From: JAEUIX01 sp964611125
GTDB taxonomy: Bacteria; Planctomycetota; Phycisphaerae; Phycisphaerales; UBA1924
Direction of reading: 5' to 3'
DNA length: 64,000 nt
Assembly (NCBI GenBank): GCA_964611125.1
Contig: CAZSZO010000007.1
Span: 62,001-126,000, forward strand
The notes below the pieces were generated by a model. It did no database searches. It saw nothing but the letters and a program-made list of their open reading frames with translations, and had not been told where the DNA came from. Both the position numbers and the translations under genes were made by a program. Positions within the stretch are counted from its first letter, which is position 1; every line of letters starts with the position of its first letter. Below, piece by piece: positions 52,344 to 61,123 of this stretch.

Positions 52344-53459
52344 ATGACCACCACTCCGACCACCACCCCGGCGCAGCTTGACCTCACCGCCCCGGCGGCC
52401 CCTGCATCAACGCCAGGTGCGCCAGTCCGCCCCCTCCGCTGCGGCGTGGTGGGCGTTGGCCGCATGGGCCGCCACCATGCGCGCGTCTACCACCAGCTTG
52501 CGGGCGCCCAGCTCGTGGGCGTCGTGGACATGAACAAAGACCGGCGCGAGGCCATCGCCGAGGAGTTCAACTGCAGCGCGTTCGAGACTGTCGAGCAGCT
52601 CCTCGCCGCGGGGGTTGATGTGGTCAGCGTCGCGGTGCCGACCACGCACCACCGGGCCCAGGCCGAGCCGCTGCTCAAGGCCGGCGTGGCCTGCCTGATC
52701 GAGAAGCCGCTGGCCGGGAACGTCGAGGAGGCCCTGGCCATCAAGGATGTGGCCCAGCGGAGCGGCGCCCTGCTGATGGTGGGCCACATCGAGCGATTCA
52801 ACCCCATCATGCGGGCCTTCCGGCGCGAGACGGCCAACGGCCAGGACATCGTGCCACGCTTCATCGAGGTGCACCGCGTCAGCCCGATGACCTTCCGCAG
52901 CGTCGACACCAGCGTGGTGATGGACATGATGATCCACGACCTCGATGTGGTCATCATGCTCATGGGCGGGCGCGAGCCCGATGAGATCCAGGCCAGCGGC
53001 GTCCCCGTCATCACCCAGCACGAAGACGTGTGCAACGCCCGCCTCACCTGGCGGGGGCCCAAGGGCGTCTGCGTCGCCAGCATCTCGACCAGCCGCCTGG
53101 CCCTGAAGACCGAGCGGGTCACGCGGATCACCGGCGAGAACGCGTATGTCAAGATCGACTACGCCTCCAAGAAGGGCGTGGTCATCCGGCGCACCGCCAA
53201 TGAGGCCCAGATGATCGACGTCCGCGAGGCCCTGCGCAAGGGCGAGGACCTCACGAACATGAAGTGGCACGAGCTCGTCCAGATCGAGGAGCTCACCGTC
53301 GATGACGAGGAGCCCATCGTCGCCGAGATCTCGTCGTTCCTGCAGGCCGTGCGGACCGGTTCGCGCCCGGAGATCGACGCCGCGGCGGGCCTGGCCAACG
53401 TGCGCACGGCCGAGCGGATTGTCGAGGCCGCCCGGCGCGAGTGGAGCTGGCGGGGCTGA
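52344..53459 (+). CDS. Gfo/Idh/MocA family oxidoreductase
   Basis: 371 residues from ATG at 52344. A Thr/Pro/Ala-rich start leads to a Rossmann domain (CGVVGVGRMGRHHARVYHQL), the EKP motif (CLIEKPLAGN), and the C-terminal domain with VMDMMIHDLDVVIMLMG. Members reduce or epimerise sugars, often UDP-sugars for surface glycans, using NAD(P). The substrate cannot be read from sequence. Confidence 0.92.
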   Translation: MTTTPTTTPAQLDLTAPAAPASTPGAPVRPLRCGVVGVGRMGRHHARVYHQLAGAQLVGVVDMNKDRREAIAEEFNCSAFETVEQLLAAGVDVVSVAVPTTHHRAQAEPLLKAGVACLIEKPLAGNVEEALAIKDVAQRSGALLMVGHIERFNPIMRAFRRETANGQDIVPRFIEVHRVSPMTFRSVDTSVVMDMMIHDLDVVIMLMGGREPDEIQASGVPVITQHEDVCNARLTWRGPKGVCVASISTSRLALKTERVTRITGENAYVKIDYASKKGVVIRRTANEAQMIDVREALRKGEDLTNMKWHELVQIEELTVDDEEPIVAEISSFLQAVRTGSRPEIDAAAGLANVRTAERIVEAARREWSWRG

Positions 53460-53521
53460 AGCGCTGCCGCGCCCGTTGACGCAGGCGCCGCGGCGGCCCG
53501 CGCGTCCACTACACTCAGCGC

Positions 53522-55234
53522 ATGGCCAACCTCACCAAGCGCCCTCCGATCGTGCTCATCATCCGTGACGGCTGGGGTGAGAACCCCCACCCCGAGCACG
53601 ACGCCTTCAACGCCGTGAAGCTCGCCAAGAAGCCGGTGGATGACCGCCTGCGCCGCGACTGGCCGTGGACGCTGGTCAAGACGAGCGGGCCCGATGTGGG
53701 CGTGCCAGCCGACCAGACGGGCAACAGCGAGGTTGGGCACCAGAACATCGGCGCGGGCCGCATCGTCGACCAGGAAGTGCTGCGCGTCAACAAGGCCTGC
53801 GAGTCGGGGGCGATCGCCGACAACCCGGTGGTGCAGGAGGGTCTGCGGAAGGCCAAGGCCGCGGGCAAGCTTGTTCACCTGATGGGCATCTGCTCCGAGG
53901 CGGGGGTGCATGGCCGGCTCTCGCACCTCTACGCGCTCCTCAAGGCCTGCAAGAAGCACGGGATCGCCCCGGACAAGGTCGCGGTCCACCTGTTCATGGA
54001 CGGGCGCGACACGCCGCCGACGGCCGGGCGCGGGTATGTCGGCGAGGTGGAGGCCCAGATCAAGGCCATCGGCGTGGGCTCGATCGCCACCGTGGCCGGG
54101 CGGTACTGGGCCATGGACCGCGACTTCCGCTGGGAGCGGGTGAAGCTCGCGTACGACGCCCTGACGGGGCGCGGCGGAGTGGGGGTGGCGGGGGCGCCGG
54201 CGCCGGTCGCCGCGAGCGCAGAGGCGGCGGTGGGGGCGTACTACGAGAAGCCGATCTCGCCCACGCAGGGGGGCGATGAGTTTGTGACGCCGACGATGAT
54301 CGCTCCGAGCGCTTCTCGTGAGAGCGCGATGAAGCTCCGCATCGGCGAGGGCGACACGGTCTTCTTCTACAACTACCGCGGCGACCGCCCGCGCGAGCTG
54401 GCCATGGCCTTTATCATGGATGACAAGGCCTGGGCGGGCGTGAAGGCCTCGCCCGACTCGGGCGCGCGCGGCTTCGATCGCGGGCCCAAGCTGAACACCT
54501 ACTTCGCCGCGATGACGGCGTGGTCAGAGGATCTCACCCCGCTGCTGCACGTGGTTTTCGGCAAGCCGGCGCCGATGCACGGGATCGCCGGCGAAGTGTG
54601 GAGCAAGGCGGGCCTGCGCCAGTTCCGCTGCGCTGAGACCGAGAAGTACCCGCACGTGACCTTCTTCTTTAATGACTACCGCGAGCAGCCCTTCCCGGGC
54701 GAGACGCGGGCCAACCCCCAGTCCCCCCAGGTGAAGACCTACGACCTCAAGCCCGAGATGGCCGCGCGCGAGGTGCGCGATGCGGTGCTCGCACGGCTCG
54801 CGGCGTCCGATTGCGAAGATGTGCTGGTGGTGAACTTCGCCAACTGCGACATGGTCGGGCACACCGGCAACCTCAAGGCCGCGATCCAGGCCGTGGAGGT
54901 CACCGACCAGTGCGTGGGGGCGATTGTCGACGCCGTGCTGGCCCGGGGCGGTTCGCTGGTGGTCTGCGCCGATCACGGCAACGCCGAGCAGATGTGGGAC
55001 TCCGATGCGAACTGTCCGCACACCGCCCATACGTTCTTTGACGTGCCGCTGCTGGTGATCGGCGAAGCGTTCAAGGGCAAGAGCCTGCGGGGCGATCGTG
55101 ACCCATCGGGGTGGTTCAAGCCGGAAGTTCGCGAGGCGCGTCCCCGGTTGGCCGACGTGGCGCCGACGCTCCTGGCGATGGTGGGCATGCCCCAGCCTGC
55201 GGAGATGACCGGGCGGACCATCCTGCAGGCGTGA
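53522..55234 (+). CDS. gpmI: 2,3-bisphosphoglycerate-independent phosphoglycerate mutase
   Basis: 570 residues against about 510 usual. It interconverts 3- and 2-phosphoglycerate in glycolysis with two Mn ions. IRDGWGENP is the N-terminal metal site, TGNSEVGHQNIGAGR holds the catalytic Ser, MDGRDTPP and FYNYRGDRPREL bind substrate, and FANCDMVGHTGN, VCADHGNAEQM and HTAHTFFDVP hold the remaining metal ligands. A Gly/Ala insertion (residues about 220-240) accounts for part of the extra length. Confidence 0.96.
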   Translation: MANLTKRPPIVLIIRDGWGENPHPEHDAFNAVKLAKKPVDDRLRRDWPWTLVKTSGPDVGVPADQTGNSEVGHQNIGAGRIVDQEVLRVNKACESGAIADNPVVQEGLRKAKAAGKLVHLMGICSEAGVHGRLSHLYALLKACKKHGIAPDKVAVHLFMDGRDTPPTAGRGYVGEVEAQIKAIGVGSIATVAGRYWAMDRDFRWERVKLAYDALTGRGGVGVAGAPAPVAASAEAAVGAYYEKPISPTQGGDEFVTPTMIAPSASRESAMKLRIGEGDTVFFYNYRGDRPRELAMAFIMDDKAWAGVKASPDSGARGFDRGPKLNTYFAAMTAWSEDLTPLLHVVFGKPAPMHGIAGEVWSKAGLRQFRCAETEKYPHVTFFFNDYREQPFPGETRANPQSPQVKTYDLKPEMAAREVRDAVLARLAASDCEDVLVVNFANCDMVGHTGNLKAAIQAVEVTDQCVGAIVDAVLARGGSLVVCADHGNAEQMWDSDANCPHTAHTFFDVPLLVIGEAFKGKSLRGDRDPSGWFKPEVREARPRLADVAPTLLAMVGMPQPAEMTGRTILQA

Positions 55235-55591
55235 TCAGCCGCGCAGGGCCTCGTCGCCGGGACCGTCGGCGCCCCCGTCTGGTTCACCGCCGGCGGGGTT
55301 CTCGCCCGACGAGCGGTCGGCGAGCTTGCGTTCCAGCTCGGCGACGCGACCCGCGAGGCGGCGGACGACGCGATCGACTTCGACGAGCTGCTGCGTGAGA
55401 GCCTCGACCGAGCGGTCGGTGTAGCTCGAGGCTTCCTCCAGGCGGTCGAGGCGAGATGAGACCACGTGTGGCTCCGCCCTTCCCGCTTCCGCCTCTCCCG
55501 CCCCCCGTACCCCCGCGCCTGACCCGGCCGCGTTGGCGCGAGGCGCCGGTTGATCGGGGTCCGGAGTTGCGGGCGGATGGCGATGGGTCAT
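55235..55591 (-). CDS. SlyX-like small coiled-coil protein
   Basis: 118 residues from ATG at 55591 (a frame from 55612 is possible). A disordered Pro/Ala-rich start is followed by a coiled coil, RLDRLEEASSYTDRSVEAL and LAGRVAELERKL, with the heptad layout of SlyX proteins, whose role is unknown. It is divergent from the PagL-like gene, with 35 bases between starts. Confidence 0.65.
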   Translation of the reverse strand: MTHRHPPATPDPDQPAPRANAAGSGAGVRGAGEAEAGRAEPHVVSSRLDRLEEASSYTDRSVEALTQQLVEVDRVVRRLAGRVAELERKLADRSSGENPAGGEPDGGADGPGDEALRG

Positions 55592-55626
55592 GTGACGGCG
55601 GGGCTCAGCCACGATAGGCTCTGGAC

Positions 55627-56322
55627 ATGATGCCGCGATTCACACGAGCCCCGTTCGCCTCGCTCCTCCTTCTGGCCGGGGCTGCCGTCATGGTTTGCGG
55701 CCCAGGCGCCGCCAACGCGGCGGGCCCCGAGTTCAGCCTGCCCGAGCTCACCCTGAGCCCCGAGGGCACGGCCCCGCTCACCATCGCCCCCGAGGCCGCC
55801 ATGCGGCCCGAGCTCCGCGAGGAGGAGACGCGGGGCCGCTGGGGTCAGTCCGACGGGCATTGGTGGGTGACCATCGGCGGGGGCGCGGCCCATGATTTCA
55901 AGAAGGATCTCGATATCAACGCCCACGTGGCCTTCAGCACGTTCATCGCCAAGGACATCGAGTTCGCCGTGGAGCTGGGGGGCTGGTACTTTGCGCAGGC
56001 CGGCGAGGACACCGGCGGCGTGAACCCCAACATGGTCTTCCGCTGGCACTTCTGGCACGACAAGGACTACGACTGGACCGTCTACGGCGACGCGGGAATC
56101 GGTCTGCTGTTCGCGTTCGACGAGGTGCCCGACGGGGGCACGAGCTTCGATTTCACCCCCCGCCTTGGCGTGGGCTTCACCAAGGAGCTTGACGAGGCGG
56201 GGACCCGACTGCAGCTGGGCCTGCGGTACCACCACATCTCCAACGCGCGGATCCAGGGCGACGAGCGCAACCCCGGGCGGGATTCGCTGATGGTCTACGC
56301 GGGGGTGATCTTCCCGTTCTGA
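55627..56322 (+). CDS. outer-membrane acyloxyacyl hydrolase, PagL-like lipid A deacylase
   Basis: 231 residues. A signal peptide (ASLLLLAGAAVMVCGPGAANA) precedes an eight-strand beta barrel with alternating aromatic strands. The end GLRYHHISNARIQG...NPGRDSLMVYAGVIFPF matches PagL, with the His-x-Ser catalytic pair and following Asn in HISN and a C-terminal Phe for outer-membrane assembly. PagL removes the 3-O acyl chain from lipid A. It fits with waaA in the same window. Catalysis is predicted, not shown. Confidence 0.85.
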   Translation: MMPRFTRAPFASLLLLAGAAVMVCGPGAANAAGPEFSLPELTLSPEGTAPLTIAPEAAMRPELREEETRGRWGQSDGHWWVTIGGGAAHDFKKDLDINAHVAFSTFIAKDIEFAVELGGWYFAQAGEDTGGVNPNMVFRWHFWHDKDYDWTVYGDAGIGLLFAFDEVPDGGTSFDFTPRLGVGFTKELDEAGTRLQLGLRYHHISNARIQGDERNPGRDSLMVYAGVIFPF

Positions 56323-56341
56323 GCTTGGCGGGTCTGGCCGC

Positions 56342-57283
56342 TCAGCCGGCCTTGCGGAGCACGCCGGCGTCGGTGGCGAGCACGACGCGATTGCGCCCCG
56401 CGCGCTTGGCCTCGTAGAGCGCCTTGTCGGCCCGCTCGACGATCTGCTCAACTGACAGGCTGGTGGCGCCTTCGAAGCCCGCCACGCCCACCGAGATCGT
56501 CACCGTGTGCTCCGGGTGGCGGGGCCACACCGTCGACTCCAGGGTGCGGCGCACCCGCTCGCAGACGTTCAGCGCATCGCCCGCGGCGGTGTTGGGCATG
56601 ATGAGCGCGAACTCCTCCCCGCCGAAGCGGCAGGGGACGTCGCTCTGCCGGCACGACGCGCAGATGATCTTGCCGATACCCACCAGCACATCGTCGCCGG
56701 CGGGATGGCCGAAGGTGTCGTTGACCTTCTTGAAGTGATCGGCGTCGAAGATCGCCAGCGAGATCGGGTGGCCGAAGCGCTGGTTCTCCGACAGCTCTTG
56801 GATGAACCGGCGGTTGAACTGCAGGCGGTTACCCAGGCCGGTCAGGCCGTCGATCTCCGCCCGCTCCGACAGCAGCCGCAGCAGCCGCTCCAGCCGCAGC
56901 ACGGCCCGGATGCGGGCCCGCAGCTCGGCGAGGTCGCCCGGGTTGCCCAGGTTCTTGCAGACATAGTCGGTCGCGCCCAGATCGAAGGCCGTCACCTTGT
57001 CGTCGGCGTCCTGAATGCCCGACAGCACGACCACCGGGATGTTGGCCGTCACGGGCTCTTTCTTGAGGCTGCGCAGCACCGTGAAGCCGTCCATGCCCGG
57101 CATGTCGAGGTCGAGCAGGATCATCGCCGGCCGCGTCTTCTTGGCCATCTCGATCCCCTCGGGGCCCGAGAGGGCGTCCACCAGCTCCAGGCACTCGTGC
57201 TTGAGGCGAGCGCGGATCAGCCGGTGGGCGTCGACGGAATCGTCGATGAAGAGAACGGTCGGCTTGGTTTCAGCGCTTTGCAC
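56342..57283 (-). CDS. response-regulator diguanylate cyclase (PleD-like)
   Basis: About 313 residues from GTG at 57283; GTGs at 57295 and 57364 are alternatives and no ATG exists. A receiver domain (TVLFIDDSVDAHR, phospho-Asp in LLDLDMPGMDG, VVVLSGIQDADD) is joined to a GGDEF domain with active-site GGEEF. The inhibitory I-site RQSD lies five residues before GGEEF, so product feedback by c-di-GMP is likely. It follows the Hpt gene on the same strand, suggesting a phosphorelay that controls c-di-GMP. Confidence 0.92.
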   Translation of the reverse strand: MQSAETKPTVLFIDDSVDAHRLIRARLKHECLELVDALSGPEGIEMAKKTRPAMILLDLDMPGMDGFTVLRSLKKEPVTANIPVVVLSGIQDADDKVTAFDLGATDYVCKNLGNPGDLAELRARIRAVLRLERLLRLLSERAEIDGLTGLGNRLQFNRRFIQELSENQRFGHPISLAIFDADHFKKVNDTFGHPAGDDVLVGIGKIICASCRQSDVPCRFGGEEFALIMPNTAAGDALNVCERVRRTLESTVWPRHPEHTVTISVGVAGFEGATSLSVEQIVERADKALYEAKRAGRNRVVLATDAGVLRKAG

Positions 57284-57342
57284 GGGGCCAGCCACTCCCG
57301 AAGTCCTGCGGAATCCCTCACCACCTACGCAAGCCCGCCGAT

Positions 57343-57681
57343 TCACATCGCGACGCGGCGACACAGCGAAACCAGAAGTTCGTACTTGGAGCGAAGATCA
57401 TCCACTCCGCCCGGTTTGGCGTCGTGGCCCATCGCCGTGAGCAGGGCCTCGACAGCCCCCGCCGCCTGCGTGATCGAAGGGAACCCGTACCCCGAGCCCG
57501 CCCCCTTGAGCTGGTGGGCCATCCGCCGCAGGTCGTCCAGCCGCTGGTCCTTCCACAGGCTCTCCAGCTGCGTGACCTTGTCGGGCATCTCCTCAACGAA
57601 CGACTGGATGATCTCGAGCATGTCGGGATCACCCGCCAGATCGCTGCGGAGGGGGTTCGAAATGGGTGCGGTGATGGTCAT
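57343..57681 (-). CDS. histidine phosphotransfer (Hpt) protein
   Basis: 112 residues. The four-helix Hpt pattern is clear, with phospho-His in AHQLKGAGSGYGF near residue 56. It carries phosphate between a sensor kinase and a response regulator. It lies directly upstream of the diguanylate cyclase, which is a likely target; the kinase is elsewhere. Confidence 0.92.
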   Translation of the reverse strand: MTITAPISNPLRSDLAGDPDMLEIIQSFVEEMPDKVTQLESLWKDQRLDDLRRMAHQLKGAGSGYGFPSITQAAGAVEALLTAMGHDAKPGGVDDLRSKYELLVSLCRRVAM

Positions 57682-57847
57682 CGGGTGCGGGCAACCTCAG
57701 GAAGGTTGATCGGCAGGAACACCCGGCTGGTTGAGCGTTCACCCGCCCCACGCAGGGGGATTCTCACAAACCTTCCACGCTCTGAGTGCGCGCCCCAGAT
57801 CAGCCAGCGAGGGGAATTGCAGCTCAGGCCCCCCCGGCCGGGCCGAG

Positions 57848-59167
57848 TCACACCCTGCGGATGAGTTGCATCGCCCGGCGCGGGCCGCCCAGCACCTTGG
57901 CGCTGTCGGCCTTGAGCCACCCTTCCAGGATCCCCGCGTACACATCGCGGAAGTCCTGGGTGTACTTGAGGTCCCCCGAGTCGAGGTCCGTCAGGCTGGG
58001 GTGCGGGTTGAGCACCCCCGGGCGGACCATGGGTCCGAAAACCATGACCGGCGCGGCGGTGCCGTGATCGGTCCCCTGGCTGGCGTTCTGGCTGACGCGC
58101 CGGCCAAACTCCGAGAACGACATCGTCAGCACCCGCCCGTCGTTGCCCTGCGCCTTGAGGTCCTGATAAAACGCCTTGATCGCCCCGCCCACCTGCCCGA
58201 GCAGGTTTGCGTGCCGGCCGTTTTCGCCACCCTGACCGGCGTGGGTGTCGAAGCCGCCGAGGGTGACGTAGTACACCCGGGTCTTGAGCCCCGCCGCGAT
58301 CATGCTGGCGACCATCTGCAGGTTCTTGGCCAGCTCGCCGCCGGGGTAGGCGGTCCTGGGCTTGGTGGCCACGGCCCGCCGGATCGTGTCGCTGCTCACC
58401 TGGGCGTCAAGGGCGGTGCGGGTGAGGAACGAGGCGTTGGAATCAGGGTTGCCCGCGTGCGCGGCCTCGATCCGCGTGATCGATTCGTACGCCTTGTTGA
58501 CATCCTTGCCCACGTCCCGTCCGGTCCAGCGGAAGAGGTCGGCCGACTCGAACGCCACCGGCCGGATTTTCTGCCCCTGCATGGCCAGCGGGGCCTCGTG
58601 CCCGATGGCGATGGCCACCTGCGGGTCGGGGTCGCTCTTGCGCTCCGCCTGGCCGCTCTCGCCCTTGCCGAAGCCGCAGCACTCGCTGTCAAAGTACCGC
58701 CCCAGCCAGCCGTTCCCCGAGCCGGTCGTCTCACCGGTGTGCCAGATGTCCATGCTCTTGAAGTGCGAGCGGTTGGGGTTGGGGTAGCCCACGCCTTGGA
58801 TGATCGCCGCCAGCCCGTCGTCATACAGGTCGCGCACGCCCGCCAGGCCCGGGTGCAGCCCCACCTCCGACTTGGAGAGCTTCAGCACCTTGTCCTCGCG
58901 GATCCCGATCCCCGGGCGGGCCCGGTAGTAATCGGCCATGGTGTAGGGCACGACCGTGTTCAGCCCGTCATTGCCCCCTGACAGTTGCACCACCACCAGC
59001 ACGTGGTCCTCCGGCGCCCCGGGAATGCCGCTGCCGCCCCAGGCGTTCATGGGCAGGGCCAGCGCGGTGCTGTTGAGGAAGCCGGGGATCGTCGCCGCGG
59101 CGGAGGCGAGAGACACGCCGCTGATGAGGAACTGGCGGCGGGTGAAGGCGATGTGGTCGGTGCTCAT
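57848..59167 (-). CDS. DUF1501 family protein, Tat-exported
   Basis: 439 residues. The N-terminus TRRQFLISGVSLASAAATIPG is a Tat signal. VVVQLSGGNDGLNTVVPY, GIREDKVLKLS, SHFKSMDIWHTGE, and TMSFSEFGRRVSQNASQGTDHG are the marks of DUF1501, a sulfatase-like fold abundant in Planctomycetes and of unknown activity. It follows DUF1800 by 77 bases, the usual pairing. Confidence 0.93.
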   Translation of the reverse strand: MSTDHIAFTRRQFLISGVSLASAAATIPGFLNSTALALPMNAWGGSGIPGAPEDHVLVVVQLSGGNDGLNTVVPYTMADYYRARPGIGIREDKVLKLSKSEVGLHPGLAGVRDLYDDGLAAIIQGVGYPNPNRSHFKSMDIWHTGETTGSGNGWLGRYFDSECCGFGKGESGQAERKSDPDPQVAIAIGHEAPLAMQGQKIRPVAFESADLFRWTGRDVGKDVNKAYESITRIEAAHAGNPDSNASFLTRTALDAQVSSDTIRRAVATKPRTAYPGGELAKNLQMVASMIAAGLKTRVYYVTLGGFDTHAGQGGENGRHANLLGQVGGAIKAFYQDLKAQGNDGRVLTMSFSEFGRRVSQNASQGTDHGTAAPVMVFGPMVRPGVLNPHPSLTDLDSGDLKYTQDFRDVYAGILEGWLKADSAKVLGGPRRAMQLIRRV

Positions 59168-59244
59168 GGGTGGCTCACCGGGACGGGTCGTGTTGGGAGG
59201 CAGGGTCGATCGGGGGGATCAGTGGGGTTGGCCGGCGGGGTCGG

Positions 59245-60891
59245 TCAGCAGAGCTGGTGCTCGGGGAGCGCGGTGATCAGCAGCATCAGCTGCGTCATCG
59301 CCTCGCCGTCGAGCTTGTGGCCCCGTGAGGCGAAAAAACTCATCAGCGCGTCGCGGGCCCCGACATCGGTCCGCCCGACGGCGAAGCGCAGCACTGCATC
59401 CAGGCGGTCCTCGGGGTTCTCCGACCGGGCCTCGGCATAGGCGCCGGCGAGCTGCTCGACGAGCTCGGCGCCGCTGAACCGCTCATCCTCGGCCAGGCCG
59501 TCCTTCCCCTGCGGCCGCTTGCCGGTGATGAGATAGACCAGCGTGTTCTGGCGGACGAACATCGTCGAGGTGTTGATCCAGCTCCGCCCGCCGTCCCAGC
59601 CCTTCACGCTGGGCGGGAACAGGATGTTCTGGCCCATGCGGTTGCAGGCGTCCAGCACCGTGCCCAGGTCACGCGGGGGGGCGCCCAGGCTCCGGATGGC
59701 GCCGACCACCAGCTGCACCGGCGACTTGATCTGCTCGTTGCGCACGCCCGGGTCGAAGAAGTGCCGGCTCAGGAAGAGCTTCCGCAGCACCGGCCGCAGC
59801 TCGTAGCGGCTGGCGAGCAACGCCGAGGCCAGCTCCTTGATCACCGCGTCGGCGGGCTCGTCATACCGCTTCACCCCGGTGGGGAAGTCGCGCACGAAGA
59901 AGCGGTAGAGCTTGGTCGCGATGAACCGCGAGCAGGCCCGGGTCTCGAGGATCGTGCGCACGAAGTCCTCGCCGTTCATGGCGCCGGTGCGGCCGAGGAT
60001 CGTCTTGACGCCCGCGTCGTGGTTGTTGCGTTCGAACTCGAAGTCGTCGTCGCGGAAGCTGTACCCCGTCAGGGCCCGGGCGCCTTCCTTGATGTCCTGC
60101 TCGCTATAGACCCCCACGCCCAGGCTGAACAGCTCCATCAGCTCGCGGGCCAGGTTCTCGTTGGGCTTGCCCTTCTTGGAGTCGTTGTTGTCGAGGTAGG
60201 CGATCATCGCCGGGTCGCGGATGATCCCGAACAGCAGGTCCCCGAAGTTGCCCGTGGCGTGCTTGCGGAACATGCAGTTCTGCATGAACATGTGGTAGCT
60301 GTCCTCCACCGTCCGGTAGGAGGTCGCAAAGTGCCCGTGCCACAGCAGCGTCATCTTCTCTTCGAGCGGCCGGCCCGTCTCGATCATCCGCTTCAGCCAC
60401 CACCGCTGGATGGAGCGGGCCTGCTCGCGATCGGTCTGCTCGGCGTTCTGCCGCTTCACGCGCAGCTGGGCCAGCGTCTCCTCGTCGCGGGCCGACGCGG
60501 CCTTCCGCTGCATCTGCCGTTCCTCAGCCGTGAGCGGCCGCATGATCCCGCGGTCGAACTGGTCGGGCTTGATCGGGTCGGCCGGCACATCGTCGTACTT
60601 CACCAGGTGCTCGACGGCCTTCTCCGGCCCCCAGGTCACCAGGGTGTGAATCTGCCCGGGTGTGCCGCCAAAGCCCGCCCGCCACAGCAGGTGGCGGGCC
60701 TCGTCCACGCCGAACTGCCCGGGCCCGATGGGCTCCATCGAGGCCGTCGGCGTGTAGTTCGAGTCGATCACGATCGTCGGCTGGGCCCCGGCCGGAGTTG
60801 CGGGCGATGGGCTCGGCTTGGCCGTCGGCCCGGGCTTGGCGCCGCCGGATTTCGCAGGACCGGGTAGAGGACTGGGTTGAGTGGCCGCCAA
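59245..60891 (-). CDS. DUF1800 family protein
   Basis: 548 residues from TTG at 60891, supported by AAGGAG six bases upstream; no nearby ATG fits. A Pro-rich start leads to DUF1800 marks: ARHLLWRAGFGGTPGQI, MTLLWHGHFATSYRTV, NFGDLLFGIIRDPAMIAYLDN and NENLARELMELFSLGVG. Function is unknown; it is commonly encoded with DUF1501, which follows it here. Confidence 0.92.
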   Translation of the reverse strand: MAATQPSPLPGPAKSGGAKPGPTAKPSPSPATPAGAQPTIVIDSNYTPTASMEPIGPGQFGVDEARHLLWRAGFGGTPGQIHTLVTWGPEKAVEHLVKYDDVPADPIKPDQFDRGIMRPLTAEERQMQRKAASARDEETLAQLRVKRQNAEQTDREQARSIQRWWLKRMIETGRPLEEKMTLLWHGHFATSYRTVEDSYHMFMQNCMFRKHATGNFGDLLFGIIRDPAMIAYLDNNDSKKGKPNENLARELMELFSLGVGVYSEQDIKEGARALTGYSFRDDDFEFERNNHDAGVKTILGRTGAMNGEDFVRTILETRACSRFIATKLYRFFVRDFPTGVKRYDEPADAVIKELASALLASRYELRPVLRKLFLSRHFFDPGVRNEQIKSPVQLVVGAIRSLGAPPRDLGTVLDACNRMGQNILFPPSVKGWDGGRSWINTSTMFVRQNTLVYLITGKRPQGKDGLAEDERFSGAELVEQLAGAYAEARSENPEDRLDAVLRFAVGRTDVGARDALMSFFASRGHKLDGEAMTQLMLLITALPEHQLC

Positions 60892-61123
60892 GGGATGCTC
60901 CTTCCGTGGACGCCGCTGGGGAAACGCTTCGGCCTCACATCGGCTGATCGCTCAACGAACCGCTCGCCGCGGCATTGCCTGGATGGGCGCAGGGCCAAAC
61001 CGTCGCGCCACGGCAAACCCTCCATTCGTTCCGATTTCTCATCGGCCCGTTGCATCCCCGGGCGGAGCAGGCGTCGCCACGTGTTTGTTGAGTCGCGCTG
61101 AAGTGAACTGAGTCGGCAAGGGA

